A stretch of 64,000 nt of DNA, from positions 1,531,988-1,595,987 of the forward strand of contig NZ_CP011272.1 of NCBI RefSeq assembly GCF_001610875.1. The letters run 5' to 3'. Position 1 is the first letter of the stretch. Each line of letters opens with the position of its first letter. Positions 27,431 through 36,203 of the stretch are shown one piece after another. The notes under the pieces are model-generated. The model was given only the letters and a program-made list of their open reading frames with translations, had not been told where the DNA came from and did no database searches. The translations under genes were made by a program, and so were the position numbers. This DNA comes from Pirellula sp. SH-Sr6A. GTDB lineage: Bacteria; Planctomycetota; Planctomycetia; Pirellulales; Pirellulaceae.

Positions 27431-28882
27431 CTATCGCAGTTGGAATACTTCCGGTTCGGCGACGTAGTCGTGTGTTTCGACTTCTCCCATCATAGTGAAG
27501 GCATAGACGTCTGTCACACGAACAGGGAGTAGCGATCCGGTCTGTCGCATGTTTCCATCCCACACGATGATTCGATCGCAATGGGTTCGCCCGGTCATCT
27601 GTCGAAACTCCCCGGTCTGCCCTTTGCGAACAGACCATTTGCTCGGTCCTTCGACGAGGACTTCGACGGTTTGCCCAAGGAACCGCATGTTGTCCTCGAG
27701 CGAGATTTTGTTTTGCACTTCTAGCAACTCCAAATTGCGGCGGTGCTTCACATCCTCGGGCACATCGTCTTCGTACAGTTCTGCCCCCTTGGTACCGGGC
27801 CGAACACTGTACTGGAAAATGAAACTGTTCTTGAACCGACATCGCTTAACCAAATCGACGGTCATTTGGAACTCTTCCTCGGTCTCGCCACAGAAGCCGA
27901 CGATGAAGTCGCTGGAGACAGACGGATTGGGGATGATCTCGTTGATGCGATCCATCATCTCGTAGTAGTCCGCAATGGTGTACCCCCGTTTCATTCGCTT
28001 CAAGACTGCGTCGCTCCCGCTTTGAGCCGGAACGTGGAGATACGGGGAACATTTCGGTAGATCCCGAACGGTTTCCAATAGCTCTCGCGTCATATCCTTT
28101 GGGTAGTTCGTCACGAACTTGATCCGCTCGATCCCAGGGATTGGATGGATGCGTTCAAGGAGATCCGCAATCCGAGTCACCTTTTCCCCCTCCACATAAC
28201 GGTAGGAGTTCACCGTTTGCCCGAGGAGCGTGATTTCCTTCGCCCCCTGTTCCGCGAGGATCCGGGCTTCTTCGACAATCTGATCCGGTGCACGGCCTTG
28301 CTCAGGTCCGCGGGTCATTGGAACAATGCAATAGGTGCAAAACTTGTCGCAGCCGATTTGAATTCGCAAGTAAGCTTGGAAAGGAGTGGGGCGCATCTCG
28401 GGATCGCGGAGTGGGTCAAACGTCTCGTGAGACCGTTTGATGTCTTCGGTGTTTCCTTCCCGTCGTCCCAGGCTCACGGCCAGCTGCTGCTTTTCGCCCA
28501 ACTCCGCCTTTTCGATCATCTCCGGGATCTTGTGCAGCTGCCCAGGGCCGACGACCAAATCGACAAAGGGGACCCGCTGGAAAATGCTGTTTTGATCCTT
28601 CTGGGCCATGCACCCCATGACGCCGATGATCTTGTTCGGGTTCTGCAGCTTCAAGTGCTTCAGGTGGTGCAGATTGTTGTAGGCCTTTTCTTCCGCGTGT
28701 TCTCGGACCGAGCAAGTATTGAACAAGATGGCGTCGGCGACGGCCGGATCCTGGGTCAACGCGTATCCCTTTTTTCTCAGTGCTGCCACAACCATCTCGC
28801 TGTCCAAGACGTTCATCTGGCAGCCGACCGTCTCGATGTACAGATGCTTCGTAGGGGTCGGTGGGTTTTCGGGGGATTGCAT
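27431..28882 (-). CDS. miaB: tRNA-2-methylthio-N6-dimethylallyladenosine synthase MiaB
   Basis: 483 residues from the ATG at 28882. N-terminal methylthiotransferase domain with three cluster Cys (VGCQMN, NTCSVRE, VMGCMAQ), radical-SAM domain with CDKFCTYC, and a C-terminal TRAM domain (~415-480). It adds the methylthio group to i6A37 of tRNAs reading UNN codons. The order of Cys motifs and NTCSVREHAEEKAYN match MiaB rather than RimO or MtaB. It appears monocistronic. Confidence 0.95.
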   Translation of the reverse strand: MQSPENPPTPTKHLYIETVGCQMNVLDSEMVVAALRKKGYALTQDPAVADAILFNTCSVREHAEEKAYNNLHHLKHLKLQNPNKIIGVMGCMAQKDQNSIFQRVPFVDLVVGPGQLHKIPEMIEKAELGEKQQLAVSLGRREGNTEDIKRSHETFDPLRDPEMRPTPFQAYLRIQIGCDKFCTYCIVPMTRGPEQGRAPDQIVEEARILAEQGAKEITLLGQTVNSYRYVEGEKVTRIADLLERIHPIPGIERIKFVTNYPKDMTRELLETVRDLPKCSPYLHVPAQSGSDAVLKRMKRGYTIADYYEMMDRINEIIPNPSVSSDFIVGFCGETEEEFQMTVDLVKRCRFKNSFIFQYSVRPGTKGAELYEDDVPEDVKHRRNLELLEVQNKISLEDNMRFLGQTVEVLVEGPSKWSVRKGQTGEFRQMTGRTHCDRIIVWDGNMRQTGSLLPVRVTDVYAFTMMGEVETHDYVAEPEVFQLR

Positions 28883-28994
28883 AAAGACTGAACCAGAAGA
28901 TGAAGGGACCAAATTAGCCGTGCGAATGATAGCCGAACCTAACCAATTTGAGTAGGGTTGACGCACAGCCTGCCGTCCCACCTCCCCTCGCCCC

Positions 28995-29041
28995 TGGTCT
29001 CTGGTCCCTCGCTTCTGGTCCCTCGCTTCTGGTCCCTCGCT
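28995..29041 (+). repeat. Short tandem repeat CTTCTGGTCCCTCG
   Basis: Two to three tandem copies of a 14-bp unit built on the 7-mers CTGGTCC and CTCGCTT, in the gap between miaB and the TPR-thioredoxin gene, ending at the latter's stop codon. It belongs with the other heptamer-based satellites of the window. Confidence 0.7.
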
Positions 29042-29042
29042 A

Positions 29043-31505
29043 CTACTTCCCCAGCGAGAGGAGGCGTTTGGATTCTTGGAGGAGGAATTCGACGTTCATG
29101 AAGGGATCGGCGCCGATATCATGCCACTGCACTCGCCCATGAGCATCGATCAGGTAGGTACCGTGCAGGGGAGTTCCTTCGAAATCATCGAAAGCTCGGT
29201 AGGAGCGGAAGACTTCCCGATCAGGATCGGCGTGTAGTCTGATTTTCATTTCTTTGTCGTATTGCCGAATGCCAGCATTGAGTTCGGTGACCGTTTCGGT
29301 GCTTATCCCGATGACGTCGATTCCCATTTTCTCGAACGCTTCGACCTGCGGAGAAAATGCAGCGAGTTGTTCCGCGCAGTGGAGGCAGCCGAATCCCAGG
29401 TAGAGAATCATGATATAGGGACGTCCCGCGACTTGCTTCGACGAGATAGCAGCCCCGTCATGCGAGGTCGCGTACCAAGTGGGTGCACTGGGAGGAGTCC
29501 ATCGGAGTGGTCCAAGCGAGGCGAGCTCGGGGCGTTCCCCAATGTCTGTCGGGATGGGAGCGGGTTTTGCCCACGCCTCCGCCATTCCCATCGTCTCTGC
29601 AATGCTTTGGACCCGAGCCCATTGGGGGAGGTTGGTATCTGCTGACTGAGCGATGGGAATAAACTGTTCGAGCAGTTTTTTCACCTCGTCCTTCTTCTCG
29701 GGGATCGTTGCCCCAATCTCGATCGCCAGCGCCGTCGAAAGGAATTCGTTTGGGTTCTCTTTCACTTGTTTGGAGATCCGATCCCAAGCGTTCTTGGTTT
29801 CACAAGCCTTGGCAAGCCACTCGACGCGTTGCAGGTTGGTGACGATCGATCGAACTTCGTGAGAGATTCGAAGTGCCTGCTTGTAGTTTCCAAGCTGGGC
29901 ATTCCGGTGCGCCTGCACGGCCTTCAGCCAGAAGTCGGCTCGTTGTTTGCGATATCGCAGATCGTGTCGACGGCGTGACACATCTTCCTCTTCTTTGGAC
30001 AACTTGCTTCCGCTCGGCGCTTGCCAGGTTTTCGACATGGGCTTTGCAACGAGGGGATCATTGTCATCCCCGAACGGATCGCGCGAGGGTGGCGCTGGCT
30101 CATCCAGCTGAGGTGGTTTTCTCGGGTTCTTCGACTTTCCCTTCTCTTCATCAATGGTTGTCGACACCGGCTCGGGGAGCGTGCGGAGTTGTTGGGTCAG
30201 GTCGTTTTGGATCGATTGGAGTGCGTCCACCGAAGTTTGGTAAGACTCTTGCCTATCCAAATGGCACGCGGCGATTGCTAGCAAACCGAGTCTCTCGCTC
30301 TCCAAGTGGGGAGCATCGGTTTCCTGCAAGTAGCGAGACTGGCATAGTTCGTGAAGGGTTTGCCACTGTTGGTATTGGGTCAAGGTTTGGATTAAGCGTT
30401 CACGACCGAATCGAGCGCTCCCTTTTTCGCCGAGCATGTTGTAGCGGGGGTGGCGGGGGAGCTCGATCATGTTCTTGGCCAGGGAGACAGCGGGCTCGAC
30501 CCGTCCGATCAGATTGAGGCTTCGAATGAGCCATTCGTTGTTGTGAGCATAGTTATGGATTTGGTCCGGTAGGACCATATCGCGCATCATGTGGTGATGA
30601 TCGACGCGAGCCGAGGCTTCCTGCTGCCAAGCCGCATCGCTGAAACGCTTCAACCGCGAGTAGGTATGGCCTGGCATGTGCCACATATGGGCGATACCCG
30701 GAGCGCTGGGACCGCAGGCCGCGGCAGCCGTGAGTGCTAGCTCTTCTTTTCGATAGTCCCACAGGTGGATGCGAAAGTGGTGCGCGGGATGGCGTGGGTT
30801 GGTTCGGAAGATATCGCTGAGCATCGCGTCGATGGCAGCGTGGCTCTGGATGGGGATTCCTGCGCCGTTGTTCTGCCAGAGTTGGAGGACGAGCATCGCT
30901 TTGAGTTCGATGTCGTTGGGAAAGTCCTCGACCAAGCCTTCCAGGGCGTCGGCGTAGGCTTTGAGTCGATCCGTTTTCTCTTGTTTGCGTTTCTCGTTTT
31001 TTTCCGAGTCGGAGGATTTCACGCGAGCGTTCCAAGCTTCGATCAGTCGGCGTTCACGCGACGAAGCCTTGTCCAGCCGTTTCATGGCCAGTTCGATGAA
31101 GCCGCGGGAGCGTTCCTCGTTTTCGATATTGGCGCGGGCCATACCCCAGTAGGGCATCGGGTGATCGGGATCTATCGCGGACGCTTGGCGAAAGGACCGT
31201 TCGGCTTCGAAGTACCAGAACCCGTGCAATTGCGAGACGCCTTGGTCGACGAAACGTTGCGCCATCGGATTTTTGGTGGAGATAGGAAAGCGGCAGTTCC
31301 CCATGCCAGTCATCAGATAGGCAGCCTGCCTGGGCCCTTCATTGAAGGAGTGTGCGTGGACGGAGTGGCCGGGTTGCTGGGCGGCCGGGTCGCTAGCCGC
31401 GGGTTCTTGGGCTCCCCCTTGCCCATGGCAACATGCGAGAATCCCAATCAACAAAAAGCGGGGGTGGAAGAGCAGACGGAGGGAGCGGGGAAGGAAAAGG
31501 TGCAT
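29043..31505 (-). CDS. Exported TPR protein with C-terminal thioredoxin/AhpC-TSA domain
   Basis: 820 residues; ATG at 31505. A signal peptide (~1-30) precedes TPR-like helices: FVDQGVSQLHGFWYFEAERSFRQASAIDPDHPMPYWGMA is a conserved opening for this planctomycete group. His-rich segments follow (HPAHHFRIHLWDY, HMWHMPGHTYSRL, ARVDHHHMMRDM) that could bind metal. A charged linker (~445-520) leads to more helices, then a thioredoxin-fold domain (~670-815) with YLGFGCLHCAEQL carrying a CxxC, and HGTYLIDAHGRVQWHDIGADPF. The CLHC pair suggests thiol redox activity outside the cytoplasm. Substrate unknown. Confidence 0.85.
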   Translation of the reverse strand: MHLFLPRSLRLLFHPRFLLIGILACCHGQGGAQEPAASDPAAQQPGHSVHAHSFNEGPRQAAYLMTGMGNCRFPISTKNPMAQRFVDQGVSQLHGFWYFEAERSFRQASAIDPDHPMPYWGMARANIENEERSRGFIELAMKRLDKASSRERRLIEAWNARVKSSDSEKNEKRKQEKTDRLKAYADALEGLVEDFPNDIELKAMLVLQLWQNNGAGIPIQSHAAIDAMLSDIFRTNPRHPAHHFRIHLWDYRKEELALTAAAACGPSAPGIAHMWHMPGHTYSRLKRFSDAAWQQEASARVDHHHMMRDMVLPDQIHNYAHNNEWLIRSLNLIGRVEPAVSLAKNMIELPRHPRYNMLGEKGSARFGRERLIQTLTQYQQWQTLHELCQSRYLQETDAPHLESERLGLLAIAACHLDRQESYQTSVDALQSIQNDLTQQLRTLPEPVSTTIDEEKGKSKNPRKPPQLDEPAPPSRDPFGDDNDPLVAKPMSKTWQAPSGSKLSKEEEDVSRRRHDLRYRKQRADFWLKAVQAHRNAQLGNYKQALRISHEVRSIVTNLQRVEWLAKACETKNAWDRISKQVKENPNEFLSTALAIEIGATIPEKKDEVKKLLEQFIPIAQSADTNLPQWARVQSIAETMGMAEAWAKPAPIPTDIGERPELASLGPLRWTPPSAPTWYATSHDGAAISSKQVAGRPYIMILYLGFGCLHCAEQLAAFSPQVEAFEKMGIDVIGISTETVTELNAGIRQYDKEMKIRLHADPDREVFRSYRAFDDFEGTPLHGTYLIDAHGRVQWHDIGADPFMNVEFLLQESKRLLSLGK

Positions 31506-32175
31506 CGGTTGGTTCGCGGAGCGAGGATTCTGGAGGGAATATTGCGATCCAGCGCGGAATTAGCCCGAGAGCATCCTTGACGGGGGGAGGGCGAGAGGAG
31601 GAGAGCTAGCATAGCTCAAGCGGAGGCATAAAAAAAGCTCCCGGAAGTGAACGAGTCCTAGGGGGGCAGAGGACTTGAAGCTACTTTTCCGGGAGCAATG
31701 GTTTGGAGCGAGTCGTTACACATCCGTGGTAATGACTCGCAAGGACCGATCGAGCAGATCGACCTCTTTTCGCATCATGCGTTGGAGGTTCGACTGGCCC
31801 TTTGGGGCACGTATCGACTAGTCAGTTGTTCTTTCGCATCGCGTTGGCTGCGATGGTCGTAAGATACGAGCACGTTGTCTCCGAGGTCAATTCCGATTTC
31901 TCAAATTCTCCCGAAACTTGAGAAGAGTTTTCGCGATTGGAGAAAGAGAGTCAGGATTGAAGCGATTTGTAAGGGATGGCAGTCCAATGTCCACGTGGGT
32001 CAGCGATGGCCCTCATAGAATGGGAGTATGCTAGGGATAGAACAGGACGCGGATGGGATTATGGGCAATCTAGGAAAGCCTGAAGGGATCTCGCCCCAGT
32101 CAACCTTGCTCTCGGGTGCATCGAATCGCTATAAGAAGGAGGTACTTAGGTGAGCATGCAAGGAATCATTTCCAA
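31506..32175. other. Long non-coding stretch
   Basis: No supported gene in about 670 bp. It contains the hairpin cluster at 31637-31741 and leads to the sigma-54 promoter at 32176. Remaining sequence shows no feature I can support. Confidence 0.5.
31637..31741. ncRNA. Two adjacent strong hairpins, possible structured RNA or terminators
   Basis: Hairpin 1 has outer arms GCTCCCGGAA (31637-31646) and TTCCGGGAGC (31687-31696) with an inner AGTCCT/AGGACT pair. Hairpin 2 has arms GCGAGTC and GACTCGC (about 31709-31741) with further TTAC/GTAA pairing inside. A run of seven A on the plus strand just before hairpin 1 becomes a T-run on the minus strand, so a minus-strand terminator is one reading; a small RNA is another. 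Confidence 0.4.
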
Positions 32176-32191
32176 TTGGCACGAGTCTTGC
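32176..32191 (+). promoter_or_regulatory. Sigma-54 (RpoN) promoter
   Basis: TTGGCACG, four bases, TTGC matches the -24/-12 consensus (TTGGCACG-N4-TTGCW) except for the last position. Transcription would start near 32203, leaving a leader of about 330 nt before flgM at 32537. That leader includes a possible small open frame (GTG 32310 to TAA 32468, 52 codons) that I could not support as a gene. Confidence 0.75.
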
Positions 32192-32536
32192 CTAGAATGG
32201 ACGTTGTCGGGATGTCAGGTGTGACAAAACAGTCACAATTGGCATCGCAGGATTTGTTTCGACAGTCGTAATACAAGGAAGGGAGATAGAAACGCTCACA
32301 GCGAGGTGGGTGGAGGACGATAAGACTCAGGCTTTTACTCGAGAGCAATGTCTTCGCAAAGTCGCCTTGACCGTTATGGATGGTCTTCTGCGGCACGGAC
32401 TGCGAGATGATAGGGATCGAGTGCGAGGTATTCCTCGCTGTCTGGCAAGGTTGCAGTCCGTCCTCTAACAAACCAAGCGAACATGATCGATCGTGATCAC
32501 CCTGCGTTTCTATTTGCCTCGGGGGAGAAGACAACT

Positions 32537-32827
32537 ATGCAGATTTCAGGCAATTTTTCGTTATCTGGCATCGACGCGGCTCGTGGCGCATCGCGAGCGA
32601 ATGCAATCCAAGCGGCACACAGCGAAGCGAAGGCCGGTTTATCGATGCCTGTCGATCAGCTTGAGCTCTCACCTGAAGCGCTCGGGGTCGAAGGATCCAG
32701 TGCTGCGGGCGAGGTCTTTCGCGCCGACAAGGTAGCGAGTCTTCGCGAAGCCATTGCGGCTGGCAATTACGACACCGACGAAAAGCTAAGCGCTGCGTTG
32801 GATGTATTGTTGGACCGACTGAGCTAG
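32537..32827 (+). CDS. flgM: FlgM-like anti-sigma-28 factor
   Basis: 96 residues; GGGGGAG lies about 10 nt before the ATG. The C-terminal part, RADKVASLREAIAAGNYDTDEKLSAALDVLLDRL when read in pieces around GNYDTDEKL, matches the FlgM sigma-binding region; the N-terminal part is disordered as usual. FlgM holds sigma-28 until the hook is built and is then exported. No other flagellar gene is in the window. A sigma-54 promoter lies upstream, fitting a middle-class flagellar gene. Confidence 0.82.
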   Translation: MQISGNFSLSGIDAARGASRANAIQAAHSEAKAGLSMPVDQLELSPEALGVEGSSAAGEVFRADKVASLREAIAAGNYDTDEKLSAALDVLLDRLS

Positions 32828-32854
32828 GCCCGGTTTTCCGGCTTCGACATTGTC

Positions 32855-33128
32855 GATCCTGAAAGGCTCGAAGCTTGTAGCCGGGGGTTGAGCGCAAGCG
32901 ATACCCCCGGTCCCCCCCACCCCTTCTTCTATCCCGAAGGGATTAAAGCAATGCCACGGCTCGATCGAGATCGGCTTTGCTGCTTGCAATAGAACGCATC
33001 TCGGCGAACAACGCGAATATGTTCAGGCGTGCGGCTTGCATCCCGTCGGGATGCTCAATTCTTGGGAAATCCACCGGGGGTGTCGCATACGCTCAACCCC
33101 CGGCTAATGGCTCGAGTCCTTTCAGGAC
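32855..33128 (+). mobile_element. MITE-like element B, copy 1
   Basis: 274 bp with ~57-bp imperfect terminal inverted repeats (GATCCTGAAAGG... left, ...CCTTTCAGGAC right) that each contain a palindromic CCGGGGGT...ACCCCCGG block. The interior has two small hairpins (ATCCC/GGGAT and GCATCCC/GGGATGC). It codes for nothing. Embedded between the sequence ACATTGTCGAT and an ACGTTCGAC, parts of the GAGGAC array unit. It is 34 bp longer than copies 2 and 3. Confidence 0.85.
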
Positions 33129-33140
33129 AAAATTAGGGAA

Positions 33141-33312
33141 ACGTTCGACAGTCGATCTGTTGTCCTCAACAGATCTGCGCTGCCTAATTCATCGCGCCAG
33201 TTCAGAATCTCTCCCTCCGCGGAACTCTCCCAGACGGCGTAAGGGGGAGGTGGTCTGGTCGATAGCAGCGGTGGTACTCGGTGCAAGAACGGTCGAGGAC
33301 GAGCCGTTCGAC
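33141..33312 (+). repeat. Single GAGGAC-hairpin unit
   Basis: One unit of the 170-bp type: GATCTGTTG/CAACAGATC hairpin at about 33154, GGAGGTGG segment, and a final bulged hairpin GAACGGTCG...GAGCCGTTC ending at 33312. It directly follows element B copy 1. Confidence 0.88.
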
Positions 33313-33559
33313 ATTGGGCCCCTGCTACTCGCCGCTCGCTTCTCGCCGCTCGTTTTTCGCTTTAGCCGAGTTTGAAAGCTCGTTGCAATCGTTAAAGACA
33401 GACTGCTCCCTATCTCTATTTTGTCTCGTCGGTCTAAATTACCGAGCCTGAGCATTTTTTCTATTCCATCCTTCTTGGCCAGTCGATTTATGTCGCCTGT
33501 TGGGGAGTTGTTTCCTGACGCACAGAGTCATTGAACTTGGTGAGGCTGATTGCTCCGGT

Positions 33560-33708
33560 CTCGTCAAGTACGCCCTCGTTTCCGAGGGGACGAGTCGCCC
33601 CGAGTGAGAAGGTCAACACGAAGAGCCGCAACTAATCGTGTTGTCGCCTAGTCACGAGGGCGTCCATGGACGGGATCAGCCCGAGCACCTTGTTGGCGGT
33701 CTGACGAG
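33560..33708 (+). ncRNA. Candidate multibranched structured RNA
   Basis: Nested perfect pairings: outer stem CTCGTCA (33560-33566) with TGACGAG (33702-33708); second stem ACGCCCTCGT (33570-33579) with ACGAGGGCGT (33654-33663); inside it CAACACGA (33614-33621) with TCGTGTTG (33636-33643) and a GGGG/CCCC hairpin near 33586-33602; then CGGG/CCCG near 33671-33683. Such a closed, multi-arm layout in 149 nt, 123 nt before the YTV gene, suggests a leader riboswitch-like element or a small RNA. No known RNA family was recognised. Confidence 0.45.
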
Positions 33709-33831
33709 TTCAATGGATTCAAGTGCAGCGGAAACAAGCATCCCTTACGCGACGTTGGAGAAGCGACCCCTGGTTCGCACCGACTGATACATGTGTCCTG
33801 CGTGGAATTGCAACATTCAAGGAGAATGGGA

Positions 33832-35469
33832 ATGAAGAAGTTTTGGGCATTGCCAGCAGTTGCAGCGATGATGTCTGCTTTTGCTGGAGCTTCGCACGCT
33901 GCCTTTGGCGGTGCTGTAAGCTACGAAAATTGCGGTTGTAATGTGGTGGACTCGACGGGTCCATCGACCTACACCGTCATGAAGAAAGTCCGTAAAGTCG
34001 TATACGAACCGGAAACGGTTAACGGTACGAAGATGGTCAATCAAGTCGTTTACGAAGATAAAGTCGTAAACCGAGTACGATACGAGCGAGAAACACACCA
34101 ACGAGAAGTTTCCTACACGGTCAATGTGCCCGTGCGAGAAACCCACCAAGGTGTTCGGAACTACACGGTTCGCCGACCTGTCTATGAAACCCGTACCAAG
34201 CAAGTAACGTACAACGTTTCTCGCCCTGTGTACGAAACACACAGCAAGGTCGTGAACTACACAGTTATGGTTCCTGTTCGTGAAACACACGAGAAGGTGA
34301 TCAACTACACCGTCAAACGACCTGTGTACGAAACACACAGCAAGGTCGTGAACTACACGGTGATGGTGCCTGTTCGTGAAACACACGAAAAGGTGATCAA
34401 CTACACGGTCATGAACAAGGTGATGGAAGCTCGCGAGCAAGTCATCAACTACACGGTCATGGTTCCTGTAACCGAGACACGTGAGCGAACCGTCAACTAC
34501 ACCGTTACCAAACCTGTGAACTACACCAAAACGGTACAAGTTCGCGGTGGAAGCTGGAACACAGTTGAGGAAGAAGTAGCCGGTCCTGTTGTGCGACGAA
34601 CCGTTCGCGAACCAGGTACTTGGACATTCGATCCTGCAACCTGCCGAAACGTTTACTGCCCAGGCGCTTGCCGAGTAGAATGCGTTCAGTGCCCACCGAA
34701 GAAGGTTTGCAAGAAGGTTTGGGTTCCCACCTGCGAAACCAAGGAAATCAACTGCGTTCGCTACGAAACCGAATGCGCAACCAAGGTTGTTCCTTACACG
34801 GTTACCAAGTGCGTTCCTGAATGCCGCCAAAAGACGGTCAAGTACAACGTTTGCAAGTTGGTTCCTGAGTGCCGTCAAAAGACTTGCACCTACACCACCT
34901 GCAAGATGGTTCCTGAGTGCCGTCAAAAGACTTGCACCTACACCACCTGCAAGATGGTATGCGAGCAAAAGTCGAAGGTTTGCACCTACACCACCTGCAA
35001 GATGGTTCCTGAGTGCCGACAAAAGACCGTTTGCTACAAGACCTGCAAGATGGTTTGCGAGCAACGAACCAAGGACGTTTGCTACACGGTTTGCAACATG
35101 GTTTGCGAGCAAAAGAGCTGCCCATACACCTACACGACCTGCAAGATCGTGAAGGAATGCCGAACCAAGACTGTTCCTTACACCGTCTGCAAGCCAGTTT
35201 GCTACCAAGAAACCATCAAGGTTGCTAAGTGCGTCAAGACCTGTGTTCCATGCACCTACACCCGATGCGTTGCCAAGGTTGTTTGCGAAGAAGTTCCTGT
35301 AACGGTTTGTGCACCAGCTTGCGACCCATGCGGAAACGCAGGAATCGGTAGCGGCTTGTTCAACGGCCGTCTCCGAAACCTTCTCCGCGGCTTGCGATGC
35401 AACGGCGGATGCAACAGCTGTGCAGCAGCTGAGTGCGGATGCAGTGCAGCTCCCGCTTGCGGTTGCTAA
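33832..35469 (+). CDS. YTV-repeat planctomycete cell-wall protein
   Basis: 545 residues; start 33832 has GGAG 7 nt upstream (33826 also possible). A signal peptide (MKKFWALPAVAAMMSAFAGASHA) is followed by a 16-residue repeat. In the first half (~80-235) it reads like VINYTVMVPVRETHEK and is Cys-free. In the second half (~320-490) it reads like TCTYTTCKMVPECRQK, with Cys at fixed positions. A Gly/Cys-rich tail ends the protein. YTV proteins are exported and are abundant cell-wall proteins in Rhodopirellula, where disulfides probably cross-link them. A strong terminator follows, fitting a highly expressed gene. Confidence 0.93.
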   Translation: MKKFWALPAVAAMMSAFAGASHAAFGGAVSYENCGCNVVDSTGPSTYTVMKKVRKVVYEPETVNGTKMVNQVVYEDKVVNRVRYERETHQREVSYTVNVPVRETHQGVRNYTVRRPVYETRTKQVTYNVSRPVYETHSKVVNYTVMVPVRETHEKVINYTVKRPVYETHSKVVNYTVMVPVRETHEKVINYTVMNKVMEAREQVINYTVMVPVTETRERTVNYTVTKPVNYTKTVQVRGGSWNTVEEEVAGPVVRRTVREPGTWTFDPATCRNVYCPGACRVECVQCPPKKVCKKVWVPTCETKEINCVRYETECATKVVPYTVTKCVPECRQKTVKYNVCKLVPECRQKTCTYTTCKMVPECRQKTCTYTTCKMVCEQKSKVCTYTTCKMVPECRQKTVCYKTCKMVCEQRTKDVCYTVCNMVCEQKSCPYTYTTCKIVKECRTKTVPYTVCKPVCYQETIKVAKCVKTCVPCTYTRCVAKVVCEEVPVTVCAPACDPCGNAGIGSGLFNGRLRNLLRGLRCNGGCNSCAAAECGCSAAPACGC

Positions 35470-35550
35470 TCGCTAACGATCATCCACTCGCTACGAGACT
35501 CGCTGGATCTGTTTACCAGCGAGCGAGAAAACGAGAAAGAATCCAATAAG

Positions 35551-35584
35551 AAAGGCCGGTCACCTTGTGTGACCGGCCTTTTTT
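35551..35584 (+). terminator. Intrinsic terminator of YTV gene
   Basis: Arms AAAGGCCGGTCAC and GTGACCGGCCTTT around a 5-nt loop, ending in a run of six T. Classic rho-independent form, about 80 bp after the stop. Confidence 0.9.
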
Positions 35585-35667
35585 CATTCTTCCCCCGAAC
35601 GGTACAATCCGAACCGACACCATGCTCCTCCCCTGCACGCTCACCCGACGCAACCAACCCACGTTTC

Positions 35668-36162
35668 ATGACCACTGACGATGAATCCAAAAACGCCCAG
35701 CCCGAATCGTTAAGACGGGTGCAGCTCTATACCGACGGCGCCTGCAGCGGAAACCCGGGTCCCGGCGGTTGGGCCTTTGTTCTGCGAGACGTCCAATCTA
35801 AAAAGGAACGGGAAGGGTCGGGTGCAGAACGAGAAACCACGAACAATCGCATGGAGCTTCGGGCCGTAATCGAAGGCCTGAAAGTGCTCAGCCGTCCTTG
35901 CCATGTCGGCCTCTATGCCGATAGCCAATACGTGCTCAAAGGACTCAAGGAATGGATGGCTAACTGGAAAAAGAACGGATGGCGCCGCAAAGATGGTTCC
36001 AAATGGGTCGAGGTCAAGAATGCCGATCTATGGCAGGAACTGGACCGTCTGAAAAACATCCACAAAATCAGCTTCCACCACATCAAAGGACATAGCGGGC
36101 ACCCGGAAAACGAACGCTGCGACCAGCTCGCCGTCGCCGCATACCAAAACGGCAGTTGGTAG
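35668..36162 (+). CDS. rnhA: Ribonuclease HI
   Basis: 164 residues from the ATG at 35668. All four acidic catalytic positions of the family are visible: [38 protein letters not shown] and ERCDQLA, plus the KGHSGHPEN loop and the basic handle region ([14 protein letters not shown]). It removes RNA from RNA-DNA hybrids during replication. Convergent with the sugar kinase at 36204. Confidence 0.94.
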   Translation: MTTDDESKNAQPESLRRVQLYTDGACSGNPGPGGWAFVLRDVQSKKEREGSGAERETTNNRMELRAVIEGLKVLSRPCHVGLYADSQYVLKGLKEWMANWKKNGWRRKDGSKWVEVKNADLWQELDRLKNIHKISFHHIKGHSGHPENERCDQLAVAAYQNGSW

Positions 36163-36203
36163 GGGCTGCGTTCCCCCTACTGTCCCTCCAATCCATCGCG
36201 GAC

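Noticed and set aside
32310-32468. 52-codon plus-strand frame in the flgM leader as a gene
   Set aside because: No clear ribosome-binding site, arginine-rich composition and an overlapping open frame on the other strand; left as a question only.
33817-35208. 463-codon frame antisense to the YTV gene
   Set aside because: An artefact of the repetitive codon pattern of YTV; the plus frame has a signal peptide, repeat logic and a ribosome-binding site.
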